From positions 124,001 through 188,000 of the forward strand of contig NZ_JANUCT010000005.1 of the NCBI RefSeq assembly GCF_024808875.1: a DNA stretch of 64,000 bases. The letters run 5' to 3'. The first letter of the stretch is position 1. The number at the start of each line of letters is the position of its first letter. A program made the translations under genes and the position numbers. This document shows positions 24,063-32,250 of the stretch, one piece after another. The DNA comes from Methylohalomonas lacus (GTDB taxonomy: Bacteria; Pseudomonadota; Gammaproteobacteria; Methylohalomonadales; Methylohalomonadaceae). The notes under the pieces were generated by a model that was not told the DNA's origin, searched no databases, and saw only the letters and a program-made list of their open reading frames with translations.

Positions 24063-25364
24063 CTAGAATTGCATGGGGACGCGGAAGGTTATGGCGATAT
24101 CGGATGCATCGTTGGTGAGGCCGAGGCCTATGTTGCTGACGATGGATGTCGAGTTGTTGAGCGCGTAAGTGGCGCCGAAATTCATGACGCCGACATTGGC
24201 ATCGCTACCGATGATCCTCTGACTGACGCCATTCTGCGTCACCTCGGATTTCATGCTGTACTGGTGGCTGTATGACAGCGACAGGCTGAAGCGCTCATTC
24301 AAGGCAAAGGCCGTGCCGAAACCGAAACGTATGGCGTCGCCCAGCTTTACGTCGCCCGGCTGGTTGCCACTGGTCGCGTTGATGTCGTCAAAACTTTCCT
24401 CGATGTTGTAGGTATAGCCGGCATTGGCGAACACGATAGCCGGGTCAATGGTCTTGAGCACGGATACGCCGCCGGTCACACCCCAGACGCCGTTGCCCGT
24501 AGGCAGTTCGGAGGGGAACGTGACATTGTTATTGACGGGATCTACCTGGGTAGGGATACCAAAGGGGTCGGAGCCTGTCGGCGCACGAAAACCGATATTG
24601 ACGACCACATCCGGCGTGGTCTGGGTTTCCCGGAACAGGCGGTAGTACAGTGCGGCACTAATGTCGCCGAGACCGGTTTCATCAACACTCACTTCACTGC
24701 TTTGCGTTGTCGAGCCGCCGACACCGATCGACTGATAGGTTGATTCACGATAGATAAATGGGGCGTTGACCTCTGCCTCAAGGCGGTCCGAAAAGCCATA
24801 ACGAGCATTCATGTCCAGGGTCATTATATGACTTTCAACCGTATCCACGTTGATCTGGCCGAGGAAAATGGCATCCAGTGCCAGGAAGCCGCTGAGTGCC
24901 AGCTGACTGCGATCGGAATAGGAGTAGGTGAAGCCGGGTTCCAGGGTGAGTCGCTGATTGAACAAGGTGTGCTCTTCGCGCAGGACGTCGCGGACACTCT
25001 GGCTCGGGCCGGCCTCTTTGACCACTTCCTCCTCGCCCTGGGCCGGGGCGCTCTCCGTGCTGGCTGGTGGCGGACTGTTGTCTGTCTGCGATGTGCCCCT
25101 GCCGGCCAATCTTTCCAGCTCGCTATCGGGTACTGATTTTTTGCTGATTCGATTGGTTCCGGCTTTAGCGTCGGTGTTCTCAATCTTTTCGAGACGTTGA
25201 CTGATTATTGAAATGACTTTTTGCTGCTTTTCAGCTTGCTCCTTCAAAGCTTCCACCTGTGCCCGCAGGCGTTCAACCTCATCTATATCCTCGGCCAGAA
25301 CGGCAGCGCCCCGGCTGCTCAATAGCGTGGCCAACGCCATGGTATAAACAGTCGTTCTTTTCAT
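24063..25364 (-). CDS. fapF: FapF-like outer membrane beta-barrel for amyloid export
   Basis: About 433 residues. It has a signal peptide (to about residue 24, AVLAED), then a short coiled coil with heptad spacing (VERLRAQVEALKEQAEKQQKVI), a Pro/Ser/Glu-rich linker, and a barrel of alternating amphipathic strands ending ITFRVPMQF with a terminal Phe. This architecture (coiled coil, linker, barrel) is that of FapF, the trimeric pore that secretes Fap amyloid subunits. It is the last gene of the fap-like run. I start at the ATG at 25364, behind GGGGGC; the frame extends to 25397. A generic outer-membrane transporter is the alternative if the locus context is ignored. Confidence 0.78.
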   Translation of the reverse strand: MKRTTVYTMALATLLSSRGAAVLAEDIDEVERLRAQVEALKEQAEKQQKVISIISQRLEKIENTDAKAGTNRISKKSVPDSELERLAGRGTSQTDNSPPPASTESAPAQGEEEVVKEAGPSQSVRDVLREEHTLFNQRLTLEPGFTYSYSDRSQLALSGFLALDAIFLGQINVDTVESHIMTLDMNARYGFSDRLEAEVNAPFIYRESTYQSIGVGGSTTQSSEVSVDETGLGDISAALYYRLFRETQTTPDVVVNIGFRAPTGSDPFGIPTQVDPVNNNVTFPSELPTGNGVWGVTGGVSVLKTIDPAIVFANAGYTYNIEESFDDINATSGNQPGDVKLGDAIRFGFGTAFALNERFSLSLSYSHQYSMKSEVTQNGVSQRIIGSDANVGVMNFGATYALNNSTSIVSNIGLGLTNDASDIAITFRVPMQF

Positions 25365-25548
25365 TTTTAATGCCCCCAGGTGGTTCCCATATTGCAATTT
25401 TTATTAAGCCGCTGTCTGTAACCGGACCACACGATTACCTGCCACTGCCGGCCTTTTGAATGGGAACGCGGATGGGCAAATGCACCATCCGTGTTCGCGG
25501 TTTTTGCTCTCTATAACTTATAGCAGAGACGCTTGATAAAATCCTGAA

Positions 25549-26346
25549 TTAGAGGCGATTCAGGCCCCGGGCGGTCTCGATGGCACGGCGCATCTGGCCG
25601 TCCATGCCTGCACTGGCCTGACGATCTATACCCAGCTGCAGGCGCGTAACATTGCGTATCTGTTGTAAATTGCTGTTTAGCTGAACGGACTGGTGCAGCC
25701 CCTGGCGCGAGAGTATCTGCTGGTTGATACGCCCCTGTCCCGGCACATCAATGCTGACACCGAGGCCGCCATTGCCACTGCTGACCGATAATCTGGCACC
25801 GGACAGTGTGGTCAAGTTGGACATGCCATTGCCTGTATTGCCGGGCAGCGCATTGCCACGGCTGCGGCTGTCGATTTCAATAAAGAAATCATTGCTGGCG
25901 GAATTGTGGTCGCCGCCGGCCTGAATGGTTTGGACGACGCCGCTCGCATTTTCCGTGCCCTGATTCTGAACCTGGTTGTTGCCGAAATTCTGCTGTGACG
26001 GAGTGTTGCCGTCACCGTTTGCCGCGGTTATGTGTGGCTCGAACCTTACGTTCGGTACCTTGCCGCTCATGTCGGCATACATGATGGCGCCCGCCTGGAG
26101 CGACTCACCGGCTGCGGTGCGCCACTCGCTGGTCATCTGGATGCCAAAGTAAAGGATTTTATTGCCGTCAATAAAACGGCCCCGCATACCACTCAGTTCA
26201 CCGTCAGTCAGTTCGCGTGCATTGCTGAAAGCGGAAGTATCAGGCCAGGCTGCCTGGGCTGCCGGCGCTGTCGTTCCGACTGTTATGCACAGTAGAGCAC
26301 TGGCCTGAACGATAAACCAGTGACGCCTTACAAATCGAGTGTTCAT
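25549..26346 (-). CDS. Secreted Fap-locus protein at the fapE position
   Basis: A 265-residue secreted protein with a signal peptide (to about residue 32, AAQAAW). Next comes LTDGELSGMRGRFIDGNKILYFGIQM, then an Asn/Gln/Gly-rich middle (QQNFGNNQVQNQG) and a C-terminal helix-rich part (RRAIETARGLNRL). Its place between the fapD-like protease and the fapF-like barrel is that of fapE, but I cannot confirm the family by sequence. The LTDGELSGMRGRF element recurs as LNDDQLGQVRGLF in the first gene of the locus. It resembles leader motifs recognised by C39 peptidases, and a C39-type protein is encoded next door. GAGGGA precedes the ATG. Confidence 0.7.
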   Translation of the reverse strand: MNTRFVRRHWFIVQASALLCITVGTTAPAAQAAWPDTSAFSNARELTDGELSGMRGRFIDGNKILYFGIQMTSEWRTAAGESLQAGAIMYADMSGKVPNVRFEPHITAANGDGNTPSQQNFGNNQVQNQGTENASGVVQTIQAGGDHNSASNDFFIEIDSRSRGNALPGNTGNGMSNLTTLSGARLSVSSGNGGLGVSIDVPGQGRINQQILSRQGLHQSVQLNSNLQQIRNVTRLQLGIDRQASAGMDGQMRRAIETARGLNRL

Positions 26347-26379
26347 CTCTCTAGTCCCTCAAAAAGGCTATCGATATAA

Positions 26380-27108
26380 TCAAAATAAATCGGCATGTAT
26401 GAAGCCGAAATCCAGTAATCTATGCTTGGGCACCGGCGCAAACACGTCGGTTAGTTTGCGTGCCGTCAGTGGCTGCCGGGGCTTGAGCAAAACGGTATTT
26501 TCATTGAATCCCTCGCCAACTATGGCGAAAATGATGTTATTCCAAGAAGCGACAAATTCATCACGCTCCATGATGCGGTTGCCCAGTGCAGGGTCGCCGA
26601 CATAGACACGATCGCCACTGGTCTTTTTCATGATGACGAAATGCTTGTAGCCATTCAGGTCCAGTAGCACGATAACCGGGATGGATACATCATCGAGCGT
26701 TTCAGTTTCAACCTGGTAACCGCGGCCACGCAGCCCCAGTGATTCGACATAGTTCTTCAGGTCCAGCAGGGAAAAACCCCTGGCCTTGACAACTTCCGGG
26801 TCGGCGACATCCAGCATGCCGTCGAGCACATCAAGCTCGGTAATGCCTTCCTGGCCGTAGGCATACCTGAGGATGGTTGCGACGGATGCGGCACCACAGG
26901 AGAAATCGGTTTGCTGTTCAACGAGATTTTCGTAGCGACGTTCGCGGATGGATTGCACATTCTTGGTGATCATGGTGCCGGGTATGGCATTGCCGAACTT
27001 GATCCCGGCGGCCTGGCTTGTCTCTGGTATGCTGACAAGCAGGGTCGTAGCTAGCATCACTGCGCCAACCATGCCGCTGATAATATTCCTGTCATTTACT
27101 GACAACAT
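26380..27108 (-). CDS. fapD: FapD-like C39 family cysteine peptidase
   Basis: About 242 residues. After an N-terminal hydrophobic export segment (SGMVGAVMLATTLLV) comes a peptidase C39 domain. The catalytic Cys is in QQTDFSCGAASVATILRYAYG, the His in GYKHFVIMKK and the Asp in YVGDPALGNR. FapD proteases process or assist the export of Fap subunits. Unlike bacteriocin exporters there is no ABC transporter fused or adjacent. The ATG at 27108 gives a compact signal peptide; in-frame ATGs at 27159 and 27213 would extend it. It lies between the fapC-like and fapE-position genes, as in Pseudomonas. Confidence 0.85.
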   Translation of the reverse strand: MLSVNDRNIISGMVGAVMLATTLLVSIPETSQAAGIKFGNAIPGTMITKNVQSIRERRYENLVEQQTDFSCGAASVATILRYAYGQEGITELDVLDGMLDVADPEVVKARGFSLLDLKNYVESLGLRGRGYQVETETLDDVSIPVIVLLDLNGYKHFVIMKKTSGDRVYVGDPALGNRIMERDEFVASWNNIIFAIVGEGFNENTVLLKPRQPLTARKLTDVFAPVPKHRLLDFGFIHADLF

Positions 27109-27246
27109 GCGCTTCTGTCCATGGTCGTCGACTGCTTCCCTGCCAATGTACCGGCCCATCCCTGGAGAAAAATCCCGGTCCGCTTGTGGCGGACCGGGAA
27201 CTTGTATCAGCATTTATATATTATGCTGGTCTTTGTAATGGTGCTT

Positions 27247-28449
27247 TTATAATTCACCACCACCATTACCACCACCATTGCCACCGCCATTACCACCAGT
27301 CGCGGCTGCAATCGACAGCGAGTTGCGCTGCAGATTGTTGCTGCCGGCAGCGACGTTCACGCCGATGTTGCCGCTGGCACCGCGCAGAGCATTGCCACCG
27401 AAGGTAGCATTGTTCTGGTGATAGACGATGACGTCTTCAAAGGTCTTGCCATAACCCGAGGCGGCACCCTTGAGCACGATGATGCCGGCTTCCCTGAAGC
27501 CGAATTCACCACTTTCTTCACCAGCAAAGCGGCCATTTTCCTGATCGGCATCGAAGTCAAGGTGACCAACTTGCTGACAGTTTGAACAGGGATGATTCAG
27601 GGTGTCCGGGTCACTGGGGTTGTTGCTCATCCAGATTTCCGGATAGACGTTATTGGTCTGTTCCCATTCACCCGAATAGGTGCCACCACCACCACCGGCG
27701 TAGCCGCCGACCATGACCAGGTTTTCACGATAGACAAAGCCCTTCTCCAGCGTGACCACCTTGCCGGTATTATCGGTGTAGTTATCAAAGCTCTGCTGAA
27801 CGCCGGCTGTGGTCGCATCCGCCGAACCGCTGGCGGTATTAACCGAAGCTGCCAGTGAATTCTGCTGGGCATTGGCGACACCTGCGGCAATGTTCACACC
27901 GATATTGCCAGTGGCGTTTTGCAGGGCGTTGCCACCGAGCGTGGCGTTGTTGGTAGCGCCCTGGTTGTCGACCTTGTTGTTGGAAGCAGACTGGGCCGAG
28001 AACGCCGCTGACTGGGCAAACACGGTGGCCGCGTCAGAAGCGGACAGGGCCGCATCGTTGGCCTGCTTGTTGTCGTCACCAGCAGTAACGTTGACACCGA
28101 TGTTGCCAGAAGCGCCACGCAGGGCGTCGCCGTTCAAACGGGCATTGTTCTCGCTGAGCTTGTTGTCAACGTCGACATCGTCGGTCAGCTGCTTGCTGTC
28201 AACGGTGGCGCCGCTGTAGTTGCCCGGGTCGACTTCGGCGTCGATCTTGACGTCGATGTACTTGTCGGTATCGGCGTTATGCTCGAGGTCTACCTCGATA
28301 TCGTTCTCAAACTCGGAATCGATTTCGCTGTCGGTCTCGAAGTGGTTACCACCACCGTTCGGATAACCGCCGTTGCCTGCCAGCACGAGCGGCGAAGCTA
28401 CCAGGGCAGCAATCGCCAGCGCCAGCGGAGTCAATTTAAAGGTTTTCAT
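27247..28449 (-). CDS. fapC: FapC-like functional amyloid subunit
   Basis: A 400-residue secreted protein with a signal peptide (to about residue 24, LVLAGN). An acidic Asp/Glu-rich segment follows (38-100), then three imperfect amyloid repeats at about 101-135, 167-200 and 346-381, each built on NA-x-GxxAL-xxA-GNIGVNxxAG-xxxxQ-N. Linkers separate them; the second (about 145 residues) has a CxxC (CSNC, 288-291), a feature also known in Pseudomonas FapC. The C-terminus is Gly-rich (GGNGGGNGGG). Such repeats stack as the fibre core of biofilm amyloid. The start has a perfect AGGAGA site. The Gly-rich tail and acidic head are unusual and may affect secretion or assembly. Confidence 0.87.
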   Translation of the reverse strand: MKTFKLTPLALAIAALVASPLVLAGNGGYPNGGGNHFETDSEIDSEFENDIEVDLEHNADTDKYIDVKIDAEVDPGNYSGATVDSKQLTDDVDVDNKLSENNARLNGDALRGASGNIGVNVTAGDDNKQANDAALSASDAATVFAQSAAFSAQSASNNKVDNQGATNNATLGGNALQNATGNIGVNIAAGVANAQQNSLAASVNTASGSADATTAGVQQSFDNYTDNTGKVVTLEKGFVYRENLVMVGGYAGGGGGTYSGEWEQTNNVYPEIWMSNNPSDPDTLNHPCSNCQQVGHLDFDADQENGRFAGEESGEFGFREAGIIVLKGAASGYGKTFEDVIVYHQNNATFGGNALRGASGNIGVNVAAGSNNLQRNSLSIAAATGGNGGGNGGGNGGGEL

Positions 28450-28508
28450 GGTGTATCTCCTGACTTATTAGTTTGTGCTATATTATTACTGGCTATCCCA
28501 TCGCCCCG

Positions 28509-29198
28509 TTACGGCCCCATTTGGAGGCTGAAACTGTTGCGAGTGGCATTGCCTGTACCCGCTGACTGGTTGACCTGGATAATTCCCCGGGCACCACTGA
28601 ACGTCGAGCTCTCTATCTCGATTTGACGCTGTGGTGTCCCGGAATCCGGGTCGCCGGTCAGTATTTGCTGATTGGACAGTACCTGACCCAGACTCATGTC
28701 GGTCAGACTGCTGCCTTTTATGCCCAGAGCCATACCCATCGTATTGCTCTGTACATTCGTTTGCCCCGCCGCCTGGTTGACCGTGATCCATCCCACGGCA
28801 TTGCTGAAGGCCCTGTCGCCAATGCGTACAGATGCCTTGTCCGGCGCGAAGCCACTATTCAGTAAAGCCCGCTGCACTATAAGGTTGGTTATATGCGCGT
28901 ATTCACCCAGCGCCATGGTGCCGGCGTTGTTCTGCAGGTTGTTGTCCCCGGCCGCCATGTTGACGTTGATCGCCCCGGTCACGCCGCTGAGCGCGTTGCC
29001 ATTCAGAATGGTTCTGGCTGAATAAAACGAATTTGCGGGGGAGAGTTCCTGTGCCAGTGCGGGAGCCGCTGTTAGCAGACTGACGGCCAAGGCCGTTATC
29101 ATTTTTTGCAGACAGCCTGAGCTGGACCATGCAAGCCACTGGTTTGCTATTGATTGACTGGTGGTTGATTGCAGATTCATGGTTTTCTGTCTTGTCAT
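28509..29198 (-). CDS. fapB: FapB-like amyloid subunit (probable nucleator)
   Basis: A 229-residue secreted protein with an export signal ending TAAPALAQ. Three repeats of the Fap type follow: GNALSGVTGAINVNMAAGDN, DRAFSNAVGWITVNQAAGQT and STFSGARGIIQVNQSAGTGN. Each has the Gly-Ile-Asn-Val core followed by Ala-Gly and Asn/Gln. It precedes the larger fapC-like gene on the same strand by 59 bp, as fapB does in Pseudomonas, where FapB is the minor or nucleating component. The start at 29198 lies one base before the stop of the upstream gene. It has no clear Shine-Dalgarno, so translational coupling is likely; ATGs at 29180 and 29102 are alternatives. Confidence 0.8.
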   Translation of the reverse strand: MTRQKTMNLQSTTSQSIANQWLAWSSSGCLQKMITALAVSLLTAAPALAQELSPANSFYSARTILNGNALSGVTGAINVNMAAGDNNLQNNAGTMALGEYAHITNLIVQRALLNSGFAPDKASVRIGDRAFSNAVGWITVNQAAGQTNVQSNTMGMALGIKGSSLTDMSLGQVLSNQQILTGDPDSGTPQRQIEIESSTFSGARGIIQVNQSAGTGNATRNSFSLQMGP

Positions 29199-29199
29199 T

Positions 29200-29751
29200 T
29201 TATTGTTGGTTTATGGCGCCCAGCGACTGCTTGAGCGTATCCGAGAAGCCGGACATGACGCCGCCGATGCTGCCGCCCCTGCCGCTTTCTGCATTGAGGA
29301 TGCCCATGAGCCGACCGCTGCTGCTGTTTGCCTGGGAATGGCTGCCACCATTACGGTTTAGGTTATGGCCCTGTTCCATGCCGAGTGCCTGATGCAGCTG
29401 TCGGGCCGGCGCGGGTGTGCTGTGCACACCTGCTGCCTGGCTGTCCGACAGTGCAATTCCCATCATGCCATCCAGTTGATTATTGACCTGGTTGTTGACT
29501 CCGTTGCTGAGTTCGCCAGTACGACGCAGATTGATCTTGGTGGTGATCGGGCCATTGTCACGGTCAACCCGGTTCATGGGTGCCGGCTCGACTCGGCGTA
29601 TCACAACCACTTCACCGGGATTGACGCCGGGTCTGAGGTTGGGGGAGCTGTCCTGAGCTTGGAGCACAGGTGAGGCGGCGGCGAACAGCAGCATCAGAAA
29701 GATTGCCTGGGACAGAATGATTACTCTGTGTGTTTTGATGGTCATTGTCAT
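29200..29751 (-). CDS. Small secreted Fap-locus protein, fapA position
   Basis: A 183-residue protein with a signal peptide (MLLFAAASPVLQAQD) and an Asn/Gln/Ser/Gly-rich, low-complexity mature part. Landmarks are NPGEVVVIRRVEP, GVNNQVNNQLDGMMG and the C-terminal GVMSGFSDTLKQSLGAINQ. In Pseudomonas the gene before fapB is fapA, a small periplasmic chaperone that governs subunit composition. Position and composition suggest the same here, but sequence identity to FapA is not something I can verify. The ATG overlaps the stop of the preceding gene (ATGA) and the stop is one base before the fapB-like start, so it belongs to the operon. Confidence 0.7.
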   Translation of the reverse strand: MTMTIKTHRVIILSQAIFLMLLFAAASPVLQAQDSSPNLRPGVNPGEVVVIRRVEPAPMNRVDRDNGPITTKINLRRTGELSNGVNNQVNNQLDGMMGIALSDSQAAGVHSTPAPARQLHQALGMEQGHNLNRNGGSHSQANSSSGRLMGILNAESGRGGSIGGVMSGFSDTLKQSLGAINQQ

Positions 29752-30152
29752 TGGCCCATCTTGAGGCGGTTGTTCTGGCTGTTGTTATGACCATTGCTTT
29801 GCATGACGGAAGTACGATTGCCACTGGAGCTGGTTTCGTCCCAGAGAATGACGCCGGTTTCATTACCGTTACTCGCTTGTATCAGCATGGGTTCGGTAAA
29901 CAGACCGCGAACCTGGCCCAGCTGGTCGTCGTTTAAGGGCGTGTGGCCGCTGATATTTCCTGTCGTCGTGACACTAAAGCCGGCGTAGGCGTAATGTACG
30001 CCCGCAGGAGCCGGTCTATCTGCCAATTGTTCAGCAGCAACCGGCGAGGTGGCACTAAGCAGAGCGAATGAGAGCGCCATAAGCAGCGATAAGGGGCGCT
30101 GCCAGGGGGTATGGCAACTAACGCGTGCTTGATTGTTTTGGAGTCTATTCAC
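29748..30152 (-). CDS. First gene of the Fap-like operon, small secreted protein of unknown function
   Basis: A 134-residue protein with a signal peptide (SLLMALSFALLSATSPVAAE) and a short mature part. It contains LNDDQLGQVRGLFTEPMLIQ, similar to the LTDGELSGMRGRFIDG element of the fapE-position protein, and an Asn-rich tail (SNGHNNSQNNRLKMG). I do not recognise a family. The GTG at 30152 is preferred because AGGAAG lies six bases before it; the frame could also open at the GTG at 30167. It is the promoter-proximal gene behind a sigma-54 promoter and overlaps the next gene by ATGA. It has no equivalent in the standard fapABCDEF set that I know of. Confidence 0.7.
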   Translation of the reverse strand: MNRLQNNQARVSCHTPWQRPLSLLMALSFALLSATSPVAAEQLADRPAPAGVHYAYAGFSVTTTGNISGHTPLNDDQLGQVRGLFTEPMLIQASNGNETGVILWDETSSSGNRTSVMQSNGHNNSQNNRLKMGQ

Positions 30153-30189
30153 CGTCCGCTTCCTCACCGGTTGCTGATGTGAATAGACA

Positions 30190-30207
30190 TAGCAATCGCT
30201 ATGCCAA
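30190..30207 (-). promoter_or_regulatory. Sigma-54 (-24/-12) promoter of the Fap-like operon
   Basis: On the minus strand the site reads TTGGCATAGCGATTGCTA, with the required ten bases between the GG and GC elements. The expected start near 30180 leaves a leader of roughly 28 nt before the GTG at 30152. The gene upstream encodes a sigma-54 activator. Confidence 0.75.
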
Positions 30208-30387
30208 TAGGTATGTGGCTGTTTTTGTTAGGAAAGGGTTTTTACCGCTTGATGACGACTGTAAAGCTATCGATACGGGCTGTAGGCCCCATCAACCTTT
30301 ATCAGACTGAATGGGCCTGTTTGCCGCTGTTATGGAAGTGATACAGGAATGATACAGTTTGCTGGCATGCTGCTGATTGTCGGTCGG
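30208..30387 (-). promoter_or_regulatory. Region upstream of the Fap-like operon, probable enhancer region
   Basis: The 180 bp between the regulator stop and the -24/-12 promoter hold no gene. Repeated TGATACAG/GATACAGG words near 30340-30360 and an interrupted GGGC/GCCC pair near 30279-30290 are the only structure noted. An upstream activator site for the VpsR-like protein would be expected here. Confidence 0.4.
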
Positions 30388-31743
30388 TCAATGCTTGCCG
30401 GCGTGGGGGATGTGATGCTTTTCCAGTAACCGGTACAGGGTGACTCGTGAGATGCCGAGTTCCTGGGCCGCGCGTGAGACGTTATTCTGATTGCGCATCA
30501 AGGCAGTATGGATGGTGTTCTTTTCCACCTTGTCACGTGCCTGTTCCAGCGTAACTACGACGCGTTTGGATTTGCGACGCTCCAGGCCGAGATCGGCAGG
30601 CCGTATCAAACGGCTGTCACACATCACCATGGCCCGCCGCATGCGGTTGATCAGCTCGCGCACGTTACCTGGCCAGTCGTACTGGTGCATGATGGTTAGG
30701 GCCTGTTCGCTGATGCCAGTCAGGCGGCTGCTTTTCTCGCAACGGAACTTGTGGAAGAAGAAATTGGCCAGGACTTCGATGTCTTCCTGACGCTCGCGCA
30801 AGGGCGGTGTTTTTATAGTCAGGACATTGAGGCGATGATACAGGTCCTCACGGAAACGTTTTTCGGCCACGGCCGTTTCCAGATCGACGTGCGTGGCAGC
30901 CAGCACACGCACGTCCACGGGAATCTCCTGGCTGCTGCCGACGCGCTGGATACAATGGCGTTCCAGAAAACGCAGCAGGTTGACCTGCAGGTCGAGTGGC
31001 AAATCGCCAATCTCGTCGAGGAAGATGGTGCCACCGGCGGTCGCTTCAAAATGTCCGGCCTTGCGTTGATTGGCGCCGGTAAAGGCGCCTTTTTCATGAC
31101 CGAACAGCTCGGATTGAACCAGGTTGGCCGGTATGGCGGCGCAGTTGACGGCGTTGAACGGTCCCTGGGCGCGTTTTGAACGTTCATGAATCGCGCGTGC
31201 CGTCAGTTCCTTGCCTGTGCCTGATTCGCCGGTTATCAGAACCGGGGCGTCTACGGCCGCGATCTTGCGGATATCTGCAAACAGTTGCCGCATGATGGCG
31301 GTACTGCCGACCATTTCGTATTCATTATCGGCCTGCTCATTCTGGCCGCATTCGGAGAATGATAAACGTGCCATGGCCCTGGCATGATCGAGTACACTAT
31401 CCAGCCTGGCCGCGTCCCCAGGTATTGTGTGATAGGCGAAGAACAGGCTGTGGATCAGTTGCTGGACATTGCAGTTGCCAAGCGCCGGCGTATCAACGAG
31501 GGCGATCCACTCGGTTTGTTTGCCGTCGACAAGCTCATCCAGCTCGGTCTTGGCGGGCAGGTGTTTGGGATTGAGGTGCGCCAGGCCAACTTCACAGGGC
31601 TGCTTGTCCAAATAGAGCCCGGCCTGATCCCAGTCGCTGGCGTGCTGTACGGTCCAGCCACACGTGCGCATGTCATTGGCAATCTGCTGCAGTTCACCCT
31701 GCTTATTATCGCCGACGAACAGCAACGGCTTATGTGCATCCAT
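30388..31743 (-). CDS. VpsR-like sigma-54-dependent response regulator
   Basis: About 451 residues. A degenerate receiver-like N-domain (about 1-130, LLFVGDNKQGELQQ, then the FFAYHTIPGD segment typical of the VpsR group) lacks the usual acidic pocket. The AAA+ domain follows with GESGTGKE (Walker A), GAFTGA (sigma-54 contact loop) and GGTIFLDEIGDL (Walker B). The C-terminal Fis-type helix-turn-helix is NNVSRAAQELGISRVTLYRLLEKH. VpsR proteins activate biofilm genes, and V. cholerae VpsR does so with c-di-GMP. It lies directly upstream of the Fap-like operon with its -24/-12 promoter, its probable target. The ATG at 31743 has GGAAGGA upstream; the frame extends to 31809. Confidence 0.88.
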   Translation of the reverse strand: MDAHKPLLFVGDNKQGELQQIANDMRTCGWTVQHASDWDQAGLYLDKQPCEVGLAHLNPKHLPAKTELDELVDGKQTEWIALVDTPALGNCNVQQLIHSLFFAYHTIPGDAARLDSVLDHARAMARLSFSECGQNEQADNEYEMVGSTAIMRQLFADIRKIAAVDAPVLITGESGTGKELTARAIHERSKRAQGPFNAVNCAAIPANLVQSELFGHEKGAFTGANQRKAGHFEATAGGTIFLDEIGDLPLDLQVNLLRFLERHCIQRVGSSQEIPVDVRVLAATHVDLETAVAEKRFREDLYHRLNVLTIKTPPLRERQEDIEVLANFFFHKFRCEKSSRLTGISEQALTIMHQYDWPGNVRELINRMRRAMVMCDSRLIRPADLGLERRKSKRVVVTLEQARDKVEKNTIHTALMRNQNNVSRAAQELGISRVTLYRLLEKHHIPHAGKH

Positions 31744-32250
31744 TGCTTTATTCCTTCCTGTGCTACAGGCATAAGGACTCTTAGCGTGGACCAGTGTGGG
31801 TACTGGCAACTCCGGGCGGGCATATTGTTATGGTTATACGGGAAGAAAGTATTGCCCTCGACCGGGTGCTCTGGACATATGCCTCCCCGGCATACGTCAC
31901 CCCACTGATCAGGTAACTACAGTTAATAGCAGAGGGGGGTGGCTATTGCAAATGACAGTTGTTTTAAATTAGACCATGTAATTTTAATCGATTGCCGGAC
32001 GCTTGATTTAAATCAACAAATGACTCTAATCTGTATTCTCAAGATTAAATGTCTCAAGCTTTGATATATAAGGAAAACAGATAACGGCCCGGATTGGTTG
32101 TCAAGAGAGACTTAACAGGCTGCCCTGGTCGGGGCAGCCGGGATAATAATTAAGTCTGTAAACCGGTGTGTTGATAAACTGGTTCATGACTGGCCACGAC
32201 GGCCGGCGGGAAACGGCAGGATGCTCCACCTGCTCAGGGGGCAGGGCGGC
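31744..32250. other. Divergent intergenic region between the VpsR-like gene and the REC-cyclase gene
   Basis: About 507 bp without a convincing gene. The part 31920-32080 is clearly AT-richer than its surroundings. A strong hairpin, GGCTGCCC with its complement around six bases, lies at 32118-32139 on the cyclase side. Promoters for both genes must be here, but I could not pick out a reliable -35/-10 or -24/-12. Confidence 0.5.

Noticed and set aside
27247-28449. CRISPR-like or tandem DNA repeat within the FapC-like gene
   Set aside because: The three related segments are widely and unequally spaced coding repeats of the amyloid motif, not short spaced direct repeats. No CRISPR array or cas gene is in the window.
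31744-32250. Second sigma-54 promoter near TGGCTATTGCA (about 31941-31951)
   Set aside because: The distance between the GG and GC elements is too short for a -24/-12 promoter.
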